This document shows positions 21,393 through 33,600 of a stretch of DNA of 64,000 nt, piece after piece. How positions within the stretch are numbered: position 1 is the stretch's first letter; each line of letters opens with the position of its first letter. The notes below the pieces were generated by a model, which was given only the letters and a program-made list of their open reading frames with translations, had not been told where the DNA came from and did not search any database. This stretch comes from Branchiostoma belcheri. Taxonomy: Eukaryota > Chordata > Leptocardii > Amphioxiformes > Branchiostomatidae. Made by a program: the position numbers and the translations under genes. The stretch covers positions 1,799,541 to 1,863,540 of the forward strand of contig NW_017803909.1 in the NCBI RefSeq assembly GCF_001625305.1, read 5' to 3'.

Positions 21393-22477
21393 CGCGCACA
21401 CACTCTATCTTCGACGTCATCTAAATCAACGCGTCAGATGCAACCGTTCGTACAGAACGTACACGCACGGTGTACAGGAAAAATACAAACAACGAGGCAA
21501 GGGATGATAATGTAAACTTCTCCTCTTTAGGAAGCCTGAAACATTCGAGACGCATGGCGTTCTAAATAATCACGTGAAAAGTTCCATTTTTCATTGACAA
21601 TGTCGTTCTCATTTTGCAAGTGATGTGTAGGCTGTGGTGTATGGAGGAGGTAAAATCTAGGTTAGCGGCTTCAAATGAAAAATTCGTTTTTAGGAAAGCT
21701 TTAGATTTGCTGTCCGGAAGGGTGGCCTTGATTTATCATACTTAGGGAAATTATTCCCAAAGTACGAAATGCATTAAAGGCATCTTCCACTGTCCCAACA
21801 TCAAATACAGGTAACCTAGCTATGCATCCTGTTTTGATGAAACGTTATACACTAATTGCACTTACGTATACAATATCAAAGAAATGTATATCCTCACTCC
21901 CACAAACTACGTTTTACGTAAAGGAAAGACAGGACTTGTCTACTTAATGTTTTAAATTTTTCTAAGCACTTCTAAGCACTCCTTTTTATATTAATGAGAA
22001 GATTTGACCTTTAGGGCCTTTGGTAAAAATGTATGTTTCCATGATTTTTGAAGTTTTTTATCAAGGTGATCAGTACACAGCCTTTCCGCACACTTGGCAT
22101 ACGTAACTTTTCCTTGGCGGGGGGTGGGGTGGTGTTAGTAGTTACCACGTTTGGGTTTATTGAGATGCCCTTAAGCCCCGTCACGGATAGTTTTGCGGTA
22201 GTTTTGATGCGCATTTCCTACATCCTTGACCCCCCTCCCCCTCCCATAACCACAAACCCACTTACAAATGACAGATTTAATCAATATATTTGTTACACTA
22301 TTATATAAAGTCATCGTTCAAAGATAATCTACCGCGTGTATCCACAGTCATTTGGGTGACGTTAGTTGATGCGGTGAAATATAGAGAGGAAAGTACACAC
22401 AAACAGAAGGAAGCACGACTGTATGGGTTTGTGGAAGGTTTTCCCGACATTTTTCAGTAGGGAATGTGCTCCCCGGT

Positions 22478-22668
22478 CCTTCCGATGATGTGTAAAGCAG
22501 CCCGATGATGGGCGCTTGTCGCTACAGTAATTACGACGCCGCCTCCACCACGCGTTATCGGCGATCTTATTAGATCAGCCGGACCCCACAGCTCGTGCCC
22601 GTTCACAGAGAAATTGGATCATCGCCCACAAATGACATGTACATTGGACTTTCTCATGTACGCTCACA
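22478..22668. promoter_or_regulatory. 191-bp block A2, identical to B2
   Basis: Reading base by base, this block matches 56490-56680 with no mismatch or gap and stops sharply at both ends. It has no terminal inverted repeats, flanking duplication or long frame. It contains homeodomain-like TAATTA, TTATCGGCGATCTTATTAG with GATA-like cores, and TGTAAAGCAG. Its function is unknown; a regulatory role is inferred from its position and from the companion block A1. Confidence 0.6.
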
Positions 22669-24419
22669 GAAATTATAGAGTTTTTCAATCACATGGGGAA
22701 TAGAAGACTCGTCTTCGCGTCTATTGGATGAGGACAGTAGACAGTGATGAATGGCAGCCTTCGGCAATAAGCGCTAACTTCTTTCCGACTTGGCACCGGG
22801 AGAACTTTCCAGGGGACCCGTTTACTGGAGGGCAAATATGACTGTGATTTGAATGTGTGCATAAAGGCATTGTCATCTTTTTTTTTATTGTCACGAAAAA
22901 AAGTGCTGTGGATTGTTAAAGATGAATCAGTTTCTACCCCGTAGTCAGCCCCGAAATAATATGCTAGAGACTACATGTCCAACATGGCTTCCCGCCAAAT
23001 CGGGACCTGCCCTCCCAACTGTTACCATGGCAACAAATAAGAGTTATGCTATTGTCGATTGGAATAATCCCAGACAACTTGGTTGTTGCCCCCTGTATCA
23101 CAGTTTAACATCCACACTAAATCAACATCCAGGGTTACTTCTCAACTGGCCTGTATTTCATTTGGCATGAAAAAATGAATTATGGATATGATGGACGGAT
23201 TAGCCAACTATTGTTTGGACTTGACGAAATGTTGGCCATTCTTGGACTCAGAGAAGTGACGACGGCCGTCTCTGGTCCGGTCATTTCAACTCCAAACGTC
23301 ATTTATCTTTCTTGGACATTTGACAATTCTGTAGTCTGTATCTGTATAGCCGGTATAACCACCCTTCGGCGTAGCACACCAGCTTCACAGGCACGCGGCG
23401 CGGCGGCAGCTGGCTACATCACACCGATCGACTTGTTACACCGAACACTTGGGCATCTAACTCTAAGCATTGTTTAAGGCCCCTTCTGTGATTTTCTGTG
23501 ACCGAAGACGTGTACGCAGTCAATGCGAACGCCCAACGGAATACACAGTCGTCTGTAGACAGGTTCTCTGGTATATCCATGCTGTAAATCGTGGGTACAT
23601 TTCCAAAAGCAGAATATGTGGAGACTTATCTAAAATGATAATCATTGACAAATAGTGCAAGTAAAACCTTTTGGCACCGTACAAAATGAGGCCTATATCT
23701 ACGTATACCGTTAGTTCTATTCAACAACAGCGTATGTCCAATATTGATCAACTGTTCTTGAGACAATATGAGGGTGCGATGTCGGAACTGAGCGATTATC
23801 CACTCCACATTTGTCATGGCGTGCACAATCTCAGGTCGGGACGGTCATGGTCGTAACCCTTCCCATCTTTTTTGAATCCTGTGCGGATGAATAACGCCCA
23901 ATTACGGCATCGTGTTGACCTGGTGACAGTCCCGGTGCCACCTGACGACCCCTGCGGGAGCACGGCCGGGTGAACACCGCCGGTCTCTGCCCACAGGACC
24001 ATCCGTCATACACGGGGCTCTGCAGATGTCAACAATACAGCACAAGGTCTACACACACATGTCCCTCATTCTCAGGAATACTGTTAGCAAAAAAGCAAAA
24101 TGAGAGCGCATCCATCTGGCACTAGAAGAGGATGAGACTGTAGACACATAGCATAAAGATTTATCAAAGATGAACCTAAACCTGACTCTCGTTTTCATCA
24201 TATTGGACTGATATTCTGTCTGGAAAGGAAGTTGGAATGCTCTACCCATCAAGCCATCTCCCGGTGGTAAAGAATCCACATCTACCTGACCGGTGGGTCA
24301 GTTTGTACCATACAGGACTAATGGTTTCCCACGCACGCAGGGCAGTGGTTTAGACACTATAGAAAAGGTATTGTCTGCTTTGGAGGTGTTTTCTCATTTA
24401 TCTCTCGATAAGTAACAGC

Positions 24420-24549
24420 CACCTGGAAACACCTGAAACAGGGAAAGGGATCCAGGTGCAGTCACCTGCACAGTAGTTCCTCTTGTCCCAGATCACACTT
24501 GGATCATTATTCACAGTTGTGTATCATCAATATACCTGCCGTGCAGGTG
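24420..24549. promoter_or_regulatory. Cluster of five CACCTG/CAGGTG E-boxes
   Basis: E-boxes of the CACCTG type lie at 24420, 24430, 24453, 24463 and 24544 (first base), four of them within 49 bp. This is the sequence preferred by Snail/ZEB and some bHLH factors. A regulatory role is inferred from clustering only. Confidence 0.35.
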
Positions 24550-25013
24550 ATGTGTTAGCGTGATTGGATAACTTGTTACGTCACACTATACACTGTTTTG
24601 TTGACAGGATGGCCAGAACAAAACAGAGAAGTCATTTAGCAATGAGGAAAGTCAGATGCTTGCTGCCTTCCTCGGTTTCCCAATCCCTCCCTACATTTCT
24701 TCAATATGTCCTCCCTCCGATTTTAAAAATGCGTAGCTGAATTTTAGAAAAAATTTGGAAAATGATGCGAAAGATGATTTTGTTCCAAGTCCACGAGATG
24801 CCCCTCAGCGTTGAGCCTGTTTCCCATAAGGCGCAGATGGGCGGTGTCTGCCGGCGTGCCGCCGCAGGAATCCGCCGGCAGAAGGTGACGGCCACAGACA
24901 ACGTCGGACCTGTCACGGACCTGTCACAGACCCCAGTAAAACACATCATGCCAAGCCTTGCTTTGCTGAATCCGAGTATAATCATGTATAACGTACAGCA
25001 TCCATAGATTGTG

Positions 25014-25017
<4 letters not shown>

Positions 25018-25046
<29 letters not shown>

Positions 25047-25081
25047 CACTCACTCTCTTTATCTCTCTCTCTCTTTCTCGC
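25018..25081. repeat. (CT)n microsatellite
   Basis: Interrupted CT/TC dinucleotide run of about 60 bp (polypyrimidine on the plus strand), in the gene-free tract. Confidence 0.9.
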
Positions 25082-28000
25082 ATCTCTCATGTGTTTACGT
25101 GCACGTGTGTGTGCGTATTTTAAGATTTTTTAAGATGAAGTGCAATACGCAGTCAGTGGTACGACGTATACATGGTATGACAGATCCTGGCTTTGTACCA
25201 AGGATGGTCCGTCTGCCCGTGAATCACTGCAGTCGTGACCACTCATCCGGAGAGGGACATTGACCTAGCCAGAGTACTGAGCACTACAGGCATAGTATGT
25301 CATCTAACTTTCTTGAACCTGACAGGTTTCACAGTCCGATAGTTTCTTACGTGGAGGACGAGTGTTTTAACATGGCTTTAATCTGTCATTTTCCTTCCTC
25401 AGACACTTCCTCAATCATCCTTCTCTCCCCTGTACTTTCGGCATTGTCTCTCCATTCTCCTCATGGACAGGATCTTAAAGGCTAAATAAAGAAGTGAGTG
25501 GTTCCACTTCTTGTCTTTGTTGCAGAAATGTCCCCTAGTTTTAGTAGGCCACTGAGCGTTCAGCCAGAAACCAGGGCAGCACACTAGCCGGATTGATTCA
25601 CAATTTCATTTTGCCGGAGTAATTGGGCTAAAATCCGGGTTAAATACAATTTCGGCAAATTTGGAGAGCGATAATTTCCGAGGTCAGGGTATGTCCTGTT
25701 CTGGGCCGTGTCAGAGTAATATACTCCGAATGAAGGCAAGTGGACTAGGTACTTTTAGCTCATGATCTGGACAATTGTTAATCACTACAGAGAAAGTATA
25801 TTACAAATCTGCTTGTGACAACCATATGTCTCTGTACAATTGACCTTGTTTCGTGTATACAATTAGTTGCATAGGTAAGAACATGTAAATAGTTGAGCAA
25901 GTACACACGACAAGTCTGATTTCATGAATCCTCGCGTCTTGAAAAAGCGTCATAATTCCTTTTTATTTGGGATAATCTTGACCCAGAAACAATTCTGATA
26001 CATCATCAGCTGGGTAACTCTATTGGCCAATCACAGGTCACAGTCCCACACTACGTCATCCACTGCCCTGTATGATTGGCATGATCATAGCACGACTTTT
26101 TAAGCGCCAGTCCTCCCCCGACTGACCTTGTCAGAAATGGCGGGATGTCAAGATGTATCCTGCCCACTGACAACCTCTTATTTCCGCTTATGTGTGTCGT
26201 AAGCCGATCAGAATTAGCCCCCTCTCTGTGAAGAACCGTCGACACAATAATCAAACCCGCCTGCAATATGAAGTGAGACCAAACCGCCGGACGTCCGCGT
26301 CCAACCCCGCGGGCTGGTTTGCCAAGTTACGGTACTGAACACCACAACACCCCCGACGCCTGGGCTTTGATGTCGGGTAGCGGCGGGCTCTGCCGTGCTG
26401 ACACCCATTACCTGGTGGCGCGTTGAGAAAAGCAATGAAGGGAAATGAGGAATTACCGCGGGGAGTCGTGCGGCCAGGCCGGGGCAGGAGCGGGCTGCTC
26501 CCAGGCGATGAAAACCGCAGGTTTTTGATCCGGGCGATCTGGCGTTTGTCAGTGACGTCTGGTCCGGGCAGGTGAACACTGCTCTCATCAAGACTTGTTC
26601 ATCTGGGCTGACCAGGAGCCAAGCCCGACTGAGAACCCATTGTTTCAAGTTATTGACAGACGATTTCTTTGACGACGGAGACAATTTAAAGGCAGGGCTT
26701 CTAATAGCAGTACTGTAGGGAGCTGATTCAGCCCACGGGGGTTCTCCGGGTACTTAGTATATTGGGTGTTCCGAAACCACTAGATTTGAACTGAATGTTC
26801 AGTTTGTTATTGGACTCTTTCTGTCCGCAATTTATATCTTGTATATTCGTCTCAAACTGAGAATATTCAAATGATTAAGTGCGATTCTTTGCAATATTCT
26901 CATCCATAATGACAGTTAATTACGCCTACTCTGACGAAAATACAGTGCACCACAGTGTATAGCGCCTTTCAGTTATGAAAGCTACTTCCTCTACAGCCTT
27001 GGAAGACGAAGGACGAAATATGAAGGCCACGCCCTATTCACAGCACATGTGCGCAGGCGCCATCTTCAGACGCGCCACCATTTTTTAATTCCCGTCCCCC
27101 CGAGGACCTCCCAACATTCATCGCGCGTAATTGAACCTGGAATAATTGTTTTGTCTCATGGCGAAGGTGATGACACAAGAATGAGTAGAGTTGTCATTTC
27201 CCACGCCGGGTATTAAGGGGGACAATCCCGGGGTCACTCAAGGTCAAAAGGTCGTTACAAATATCCCCCGTCTCTCCAGACAAGCTGGCGTCGCCCGCTG
27301 GACATCTCTCCTGACGAAGTCTTCATCTGTAGATCATATAGCCCGGACCCAGGGAGGCGCCGTGTCAACACTGCTCGGCTGTTGATATTATGACGCGTGT
27401 GTTCCACACGAAGGTTCTCTGTCATCGTGCCTTTAACAACCTGTTGGCGACGGTTTACAACCTCCCATCGCGCAGGCTCCGGGGAGGTGGAGCGTACACG
27501 GGCAGATTAGTAGTCTCTTCCAGACTGCTTGGGCTGCTGTGAAAATTGGTTAAGTAGGGAGAATAATATGTAGCCCTCAAGACGTAAATGTTGGTGAGCC
27601 ATGGTCGACCAATCATCTTTCTAGCATACTATTCACCAAATTTCGTCAATTTTCACTACCCATGCAGCCCAAGGAGTCTGGTAGAGACTATTGCATTGTA
27701 GCCCCACTTCTCATCACATCCCTTACACCTGAACGAAATCTACAGAAATAACTGAACAAACGGAACACAGAAAATACACAAATATACAGAAATGTCGGGC
27801 ATTGTTGACCTCTCAAATGCACCAGAAATGACTTCTGCGCCGTCAGTCATGTGCTAATAGAAGATTGTGTCTACTAAGAAATCCCAGTCGCTCCTGGCGT
27901 AGGCGTTTACAGACGAACATGGGAACTATAATATGGGGATAAGGTGAGAAGTTACAGCGGCCAGGTTTCTGTCAAACATACGGGGTCTATAGCTCCGTAG

Positions 28001-29788
28001 AAAGGGTGGGGCTTTAGACTTTGTGTCGGTTACCATGGTGACGTGTACACAGACATGGCGACTTTCCACGGTCATGAGTTAAGGCAACCAACTCAGCACA
28101 AATAGCGCCCAGGACGAGATGTGTTGACAGAAGGTCAGATACAGTATTTGGTGGAACGTTTGGTTGCGATTGAAAACCAGTCGTAAACACATGAACGCCA
28201 AAACATCAATTGTGAAAAATGTCAGTGGTCATCCAGGTGTTTGTTACATGTATAACCTCTTTTACTACACTTCTGTGTCGATACTGCAGATTGCTGATCA
28301 CCTCTCTCAATGGTACCACACATCTTGCATGTTTCTCACAAACGGTTGGCGAGCAGTCGCTGGTCCTCCGCCAAATATGTCCGCAGACTTTGGCCACTGG
28401 CGCCGACTGGTCAGATCCGTCCACTTGTTTTCGTTATTGAATTATACTCTCAATAATTGCATCAGAGTGGCATCTGAAATGAGATGATTTATGCACAACA
28501 AACCTTTGGAGAAAACAGCAAAAGAGCGAGGATACAGGAGTTTTCGGAAGCAAAAGAGCGAGTAAATGACAATAAGACAAATAACCTGCCAAACGAGAAA
28601 GGATTATAAGTACGAGTATATTGCACCGTCGGTTATGTACATGTAGGCTTGGAACATCTCCAGGGGACCAGGTTGTATTAAGTACAGGATAAACTATGGA
28701 GAAGCTAGTGAGCGCACAGTAATCAATAGTGTGTAGAGAAACAAAGTACTGTACACTGTACTACACAGATTCAACTTTCGAATACTTCGTGGCATTCACT
28801 GTCCAGTCCTTTGTCTGGACGTGAGGGGGTTTTGGTCTTGGTGTACCAAGATGAGTTGTGAAGGAGTGGTGTTGACAGGTCCAGTGTACATCTTGTCTCT
28901 AGTTGCACCTTGATGAGCCAAACATCTATTATGGCTGTGTCTCCACTGGTGTTCGGTTTCGTCTACTTCGTACTACGATAAGGACAACAAATTTAAGCCA
29001 CCTACAGAAGGAGGCGGCAGCTGTCACAGGTACTTGTCTTTTGCCGGAGTCTGCCGGCCCTCTTAAATCAACATGACAGACTGTTTCTTCTAATTTTCAA
29101 CATTCTACACCCAAGTTCCCATCGAGCCCACCTCCGTGTCTTGTCTGTCCCAGAGGAAATCTATTTGTTTGGAATGCCGAATCTCTCGCTAATTCCCGCT
29201 AGCCTTGACAGACTAAGCGCCTCGTCTTCTGCGGAGGTCCGAGCCCTGAGAACCCGCCGTCCTCTCGCTGTGGAATGTACACTGTTTGGGAGGGCAAGCC
29301 TGCTCTTAATTCGCTCTAGCCTTAAGCCATCCACTCGACACTCGATGTATCGCCCCAATAGTCAAAACTACTAATTATCGCAGGCGTCTGTGGAAATCGA
29401 TCCTGCCACAGTGTTTGTTACTGTGCCTGATTGTACAAAAGGGAGGCGACTCTCACCGCCAGATTCAATGCCAAGGGCAGAGAACGGGCGGTAAATACGT
29501 CACAGGTGTCCGGCCGGGGACGTCAGCAGCGCCGGGGGATCTTCAACGAGATCTGACCGCTCTTTTCTTTGTACAAAAAGTGAAAAAAAACTTATGTTCA
29601 GTAGACTCGTGCATGTTCAGTATTATCTTGAAAGTTCATCTGTGTTGGTAGAAGTTATTACGAACAGTTTAAACTGTAACATTTGGGGGTAAGTCCGATG
29701 CCTTGTGTTGGAAAGTACAGTTTAAACGGCTTCATCATGTCCAGTATTGTTCACGTCCAGGCAATCATCTCATGCATTGTTCAGTATA

Positions 29789-29888
29789 TTTTATATGACT
29801 TTCAATAACTCAACTATTTAGGCAAGTAATAAAAATTACTCAACTTTTATATGACTTTTGATAACTCAACTACTTAGGTAAATGATTC
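29789..29888. repeat. Two-copy tandem repeat, 56-bp period
   Basis: TTTTATATGACTTTCAATAA... at 29789 recurs at 29845 with a few changes, including the shared AACTCAACTA and CTTAGG/TTTAGG segments. Simple local duplication in noncoding DNA. Confidence 0.75.
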
Positions 29889-30614
29889 TCTAAATCTTAT
29901 TGATGACTTTGCTTAGTGGCGTGCACATAGATACAATTAAATTTCTCCGAAAACCAGTCGGATTATTACATATCATATTTTGATGGATAAAGCCATTGGT
30001 AAAGATCTTCTTGCCGTAGTACACATATAGCATGATGCTTCATGAAACAGTTGCACGTACTTCAGTCCGTACTATTGAGTTGTCTTTTCTCATTTCGAGT
30101 GTCGTTGGCAAAAGCAAATGTTTCTATCATTATCTATTATTTCGTTTGTAAGTTTCTACGTCCACATAAAGAAGTCTCCAAACGAACGCGACCATTGTGA
30201 CACCCTCTCTCTGTATTAACAGTAGTGACAACGACGTCACGTAAAGGATCAACAGATATGATCTAAAAGAAAACGCCAATATGAAAAGTGGGAAAACTGT
30301 TAGAATATGACTTGAAAACAAAATTGTCAAAGACCAAAACGCGTTAAGAAGAAACTAAAAATCGTTGAGTTGAAACTGACCGGCGGCACCCTGCCAACAG
30401 TGGTTACAGAATACCCATTCACCTGTTGTACCCCCAGTAATGGCGGATTACTTTATTAGTGTTTTGCGCTCATATTGCACTTTGTGAGGCCTCTTAACCC
30501 CCTAAGGAGAGTTAAAAGGTCAACTATTGACACACAAATCGGTCCTGTATGTGCAGAAAAGTGCCCGGAGCCCCCTCTCCCTCCCGGGGTAACTTACACT
30601 GACGAGATGCTGTG

Positions 30615-30628
30615 ATAAGATATCTTAT
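30615..30628. promoter_or_regulatory. Palindromic paired GATA sites
   Basis: ATAAGATATCTTAT is a perfect 14-bp palindrome that places two GATA cores back to back (GATAAGATATCTTAT including 30614). It lies about 5.7 kb beyond the Tbx20 stop codon; GATA factors regulate vertebrate cardiac T-box genes. The match is short and may be chance. Confidence 0.25.
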
Positions 30629-33600
30629 TTATAGTAGATATGTCAGTATACATATGTCTGTATGGGGCAATGTAAAAGTAGAGGGTAGTTGTGTAGTCGG
30701 TGTTCTGGACCCAGATTTGCACAAGACCCAGGTTTCAGTGCTTCACATGACATTTAAACTTTAGTGCGCATAGGACGTTTAACCGTATTTCCCAACGAAA
30801 GGGACCTGGTAGATAAAGGGATGTCAGGCTAGTGTTTGCGGAAAACCTCACCTCAACTACTTTAAAGAACCCAGCACACTTGGGAACATCGGTCTACTGA
30901 GACCAAACTGACGCCGTCGGTGTTTAATGGCTTAAATCGACCTCAGAGTGTACGTGCCATCTCCAGGTACATCATGTGGCACAGAGTTCAGTTATTATTG
31001 AGTTAAGGTCCATCTAGGATAATACCTTCTCGCTGTTTTGATACTGTCCTCTGAGAAAAAAAAACGAATATCACATGGTAGAATTTTTTACAGCACATTA
31101 TGGTCGTGTTTTCCTCGTCTATATCGATATACCTATACGTAAAATATATTTTGGCCCCTCTTATAGTTATTGTTTTTGTCAATCAAATTAAGAAAGGTCC
31201 ATGAATCGCTCAATGATATGATGCTTATCATGTACTTTTCCGTTCCTTGGCTACGGACTGTGAAAAGTCATGTCAAGTCAAAGTTTATTGCAACAATTGT
31301 AGCAGGTACAATGTATGGCAGATAATCAGACAACTAGCTGGGATGGCCACATCTTGGTTCAACGGGAAGAATGTTGAATAGAACTAGTGAACTACTGACT
31401 AAGAGCTGGCTAGTGCCCCTCTACAAGTACGTGCTAAGCTAAGCCATACTATGTTTATAAAGGGAACAGTGAAAATGTAGGAGTGCTGTAAGCACAATTG
31501 TCACCTCGCCCAGCCCCGCCGTGCGAGCCTGACCCTTTCCACAGCGCCGTCACCCCGCATTTCTCACCTGCGTGCCGCTGACGGGACAGGTGTTAACGGT
31601 TCCGTCAGTCGCACCTTTAATTGTTCCAAGGTTGTGCCCCTATAAATTCATCACAGGTGGTTTTTTGCTCGGGGGATTTCGAGTCGCGTTTGATATTTTC
31701 TGGATCCGTCTCTCTCTATTCGCGTCAAGCGGGCTTCTTCGCACGCATGGCGCCTTCTGGGGGACCGACTGAAAAATTGTCTGAGAAACCCCGATGCGCA
31801 TAAAATATACTATAACTTCAAACTTAAAGGTAGCAAACCATAATTCTCATCGATACAATACGAAAACCGTTTGGATATTCATTTTTGCATACCTGCATTT
31901 CCTATTGCCCTCCCTGGCTGCAATAACGCCAAATATATGCACATTCTTTCCGACCAGGTATTATCGTTGTGTACTTTACGATTTACCGCACGCTTTCCTT
32001 AAGCCTCGCCCGTGCGGACCCCATCTGCCACATCATGTACCTGTCACAGGTGTTCTCTAATACACAAGATTAAGGGAGATGAATTGCTGGTGTCTATGCC
32101 TCACTTATTTCTTACTGGATCATCGAAAGACTTCCCCGCGATCTCCTGAATCTTTAAACACAGTTCAGACACCTTCGTACGGTCCTAACGACAGTCATGA
32201 TTCTTCCATTCTTACTTTCGAAACTAGTACTGTACATTTGTGGAAACTAATTACAAATTTAAGTTGATTATGATACACACGTTGGAATTTCCAACTACAT
32301 CTATGCATGCTGACACCCCAAATAAAAAAAATACAAACCTGCACAATGTGGTACAACTGTAGGTTTCAATGAACTGTGGTTTGTTCCCTCTCTTCGTTAG
32401 TCTTTGACAATACCAACGGTTTAACAAACATGCGTTAAAATCGGTGAAATCAAGGATTTAAACCTTCTTGGTGTCATACAATCCGTGTTAGGGTTTGTTT
32501 ATTTCATAGAAGCATAGAGTAAGCCACCACACAGTCATGTTCAATTTTTCCGTTGAATATGTTTGTGTATATGTTATGTATCTTGACTTAAAACAACATG
32601 AAATGTAGATCTTGTAGTATCATGCGGCATTGAAAACCTTAAATAGTGCCCAGGGGACATTTGTTGCATTTGAACCCAGTTAGCTTCCGTAGTACCATAT
32701 GCAAGAATGTACTTTTAGGGGTAACTCGTTTCTTCTTCTTTCGTTGGTTGGGTTGGTGTTCATTTTGCTAACTGTTGATGACTGCTAAGCGGCGTTGTTC
32801 CTTGAACAATGTACTTCATTTTGTTTATGTCTGTTGTGCTCTGTTGATATGTGCTGTGCTCTTTCATACGCCTCCGGATGGCATTAACACACGGAAGTTG
32901 ATGTAGAGTGTTTATTTGTTTGTGGCCCCACGCTGAGTTAGCTTGACAAAAAAAGTAACAACTATACAGACTTTGGTACGCATTAACTGAAAGGTATATC
33001 TTCTTCCGATAAAGTAGCTTCCTTGGAGATAGTTCGTTTGATCAAACAATTTTACTAGAGATAGACGTATCTCTTGACTACCAGTCCATACAGGTTACTC
33101 ACCTGTTTGTGTAGCAGCTAAATTACACATATTAAAATGTTCGGATTTCCTTCAACCACCTGCTCACGGTAATGAAAGTGTCTGAGAGGAAACACTCGTT
33201 TGGTGCGAGATTCGCCGCCGCAGAATTTACGGCAACCGTAACGTTACCTGTGGAACCGATGCTTTTCATTAGCGGTTGACAAGTTTTTATCACGTTGTTG
33301 TCAACTCCTGTGTTTTCCTGTGTTCTGAGACACGAACACTTGTTAGTCAGAAAGGATATGGGTAAAGTACCTGATTAGTCCCATTTTAGCGTCTCATATC
33401 CCCCAGTACGTAAGCATAGACGTACTTTTAACAGGTGCAGCTGGCGATAGATCCATCTGTTAACATGGGCTGGATGTTTCCCGAACGGCCACAGGTGCGC
33501 ACAATCTGAGATCTTAACCAAAATCTAGCCTACTGCAACTTTACACTTCAAATCAACTATCCAAATACTTGTGTTGTTTGCTTTTTTCAGCCCCGTTTCC

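Noticed and set aside
21155-21424. Block A1 as a protein-coding exon
   Set aside because: An open frame does cross it and can be matched to one across B1, but matching words are interrupted by indels not in multiples of three and there is no consistent start or splice structure.
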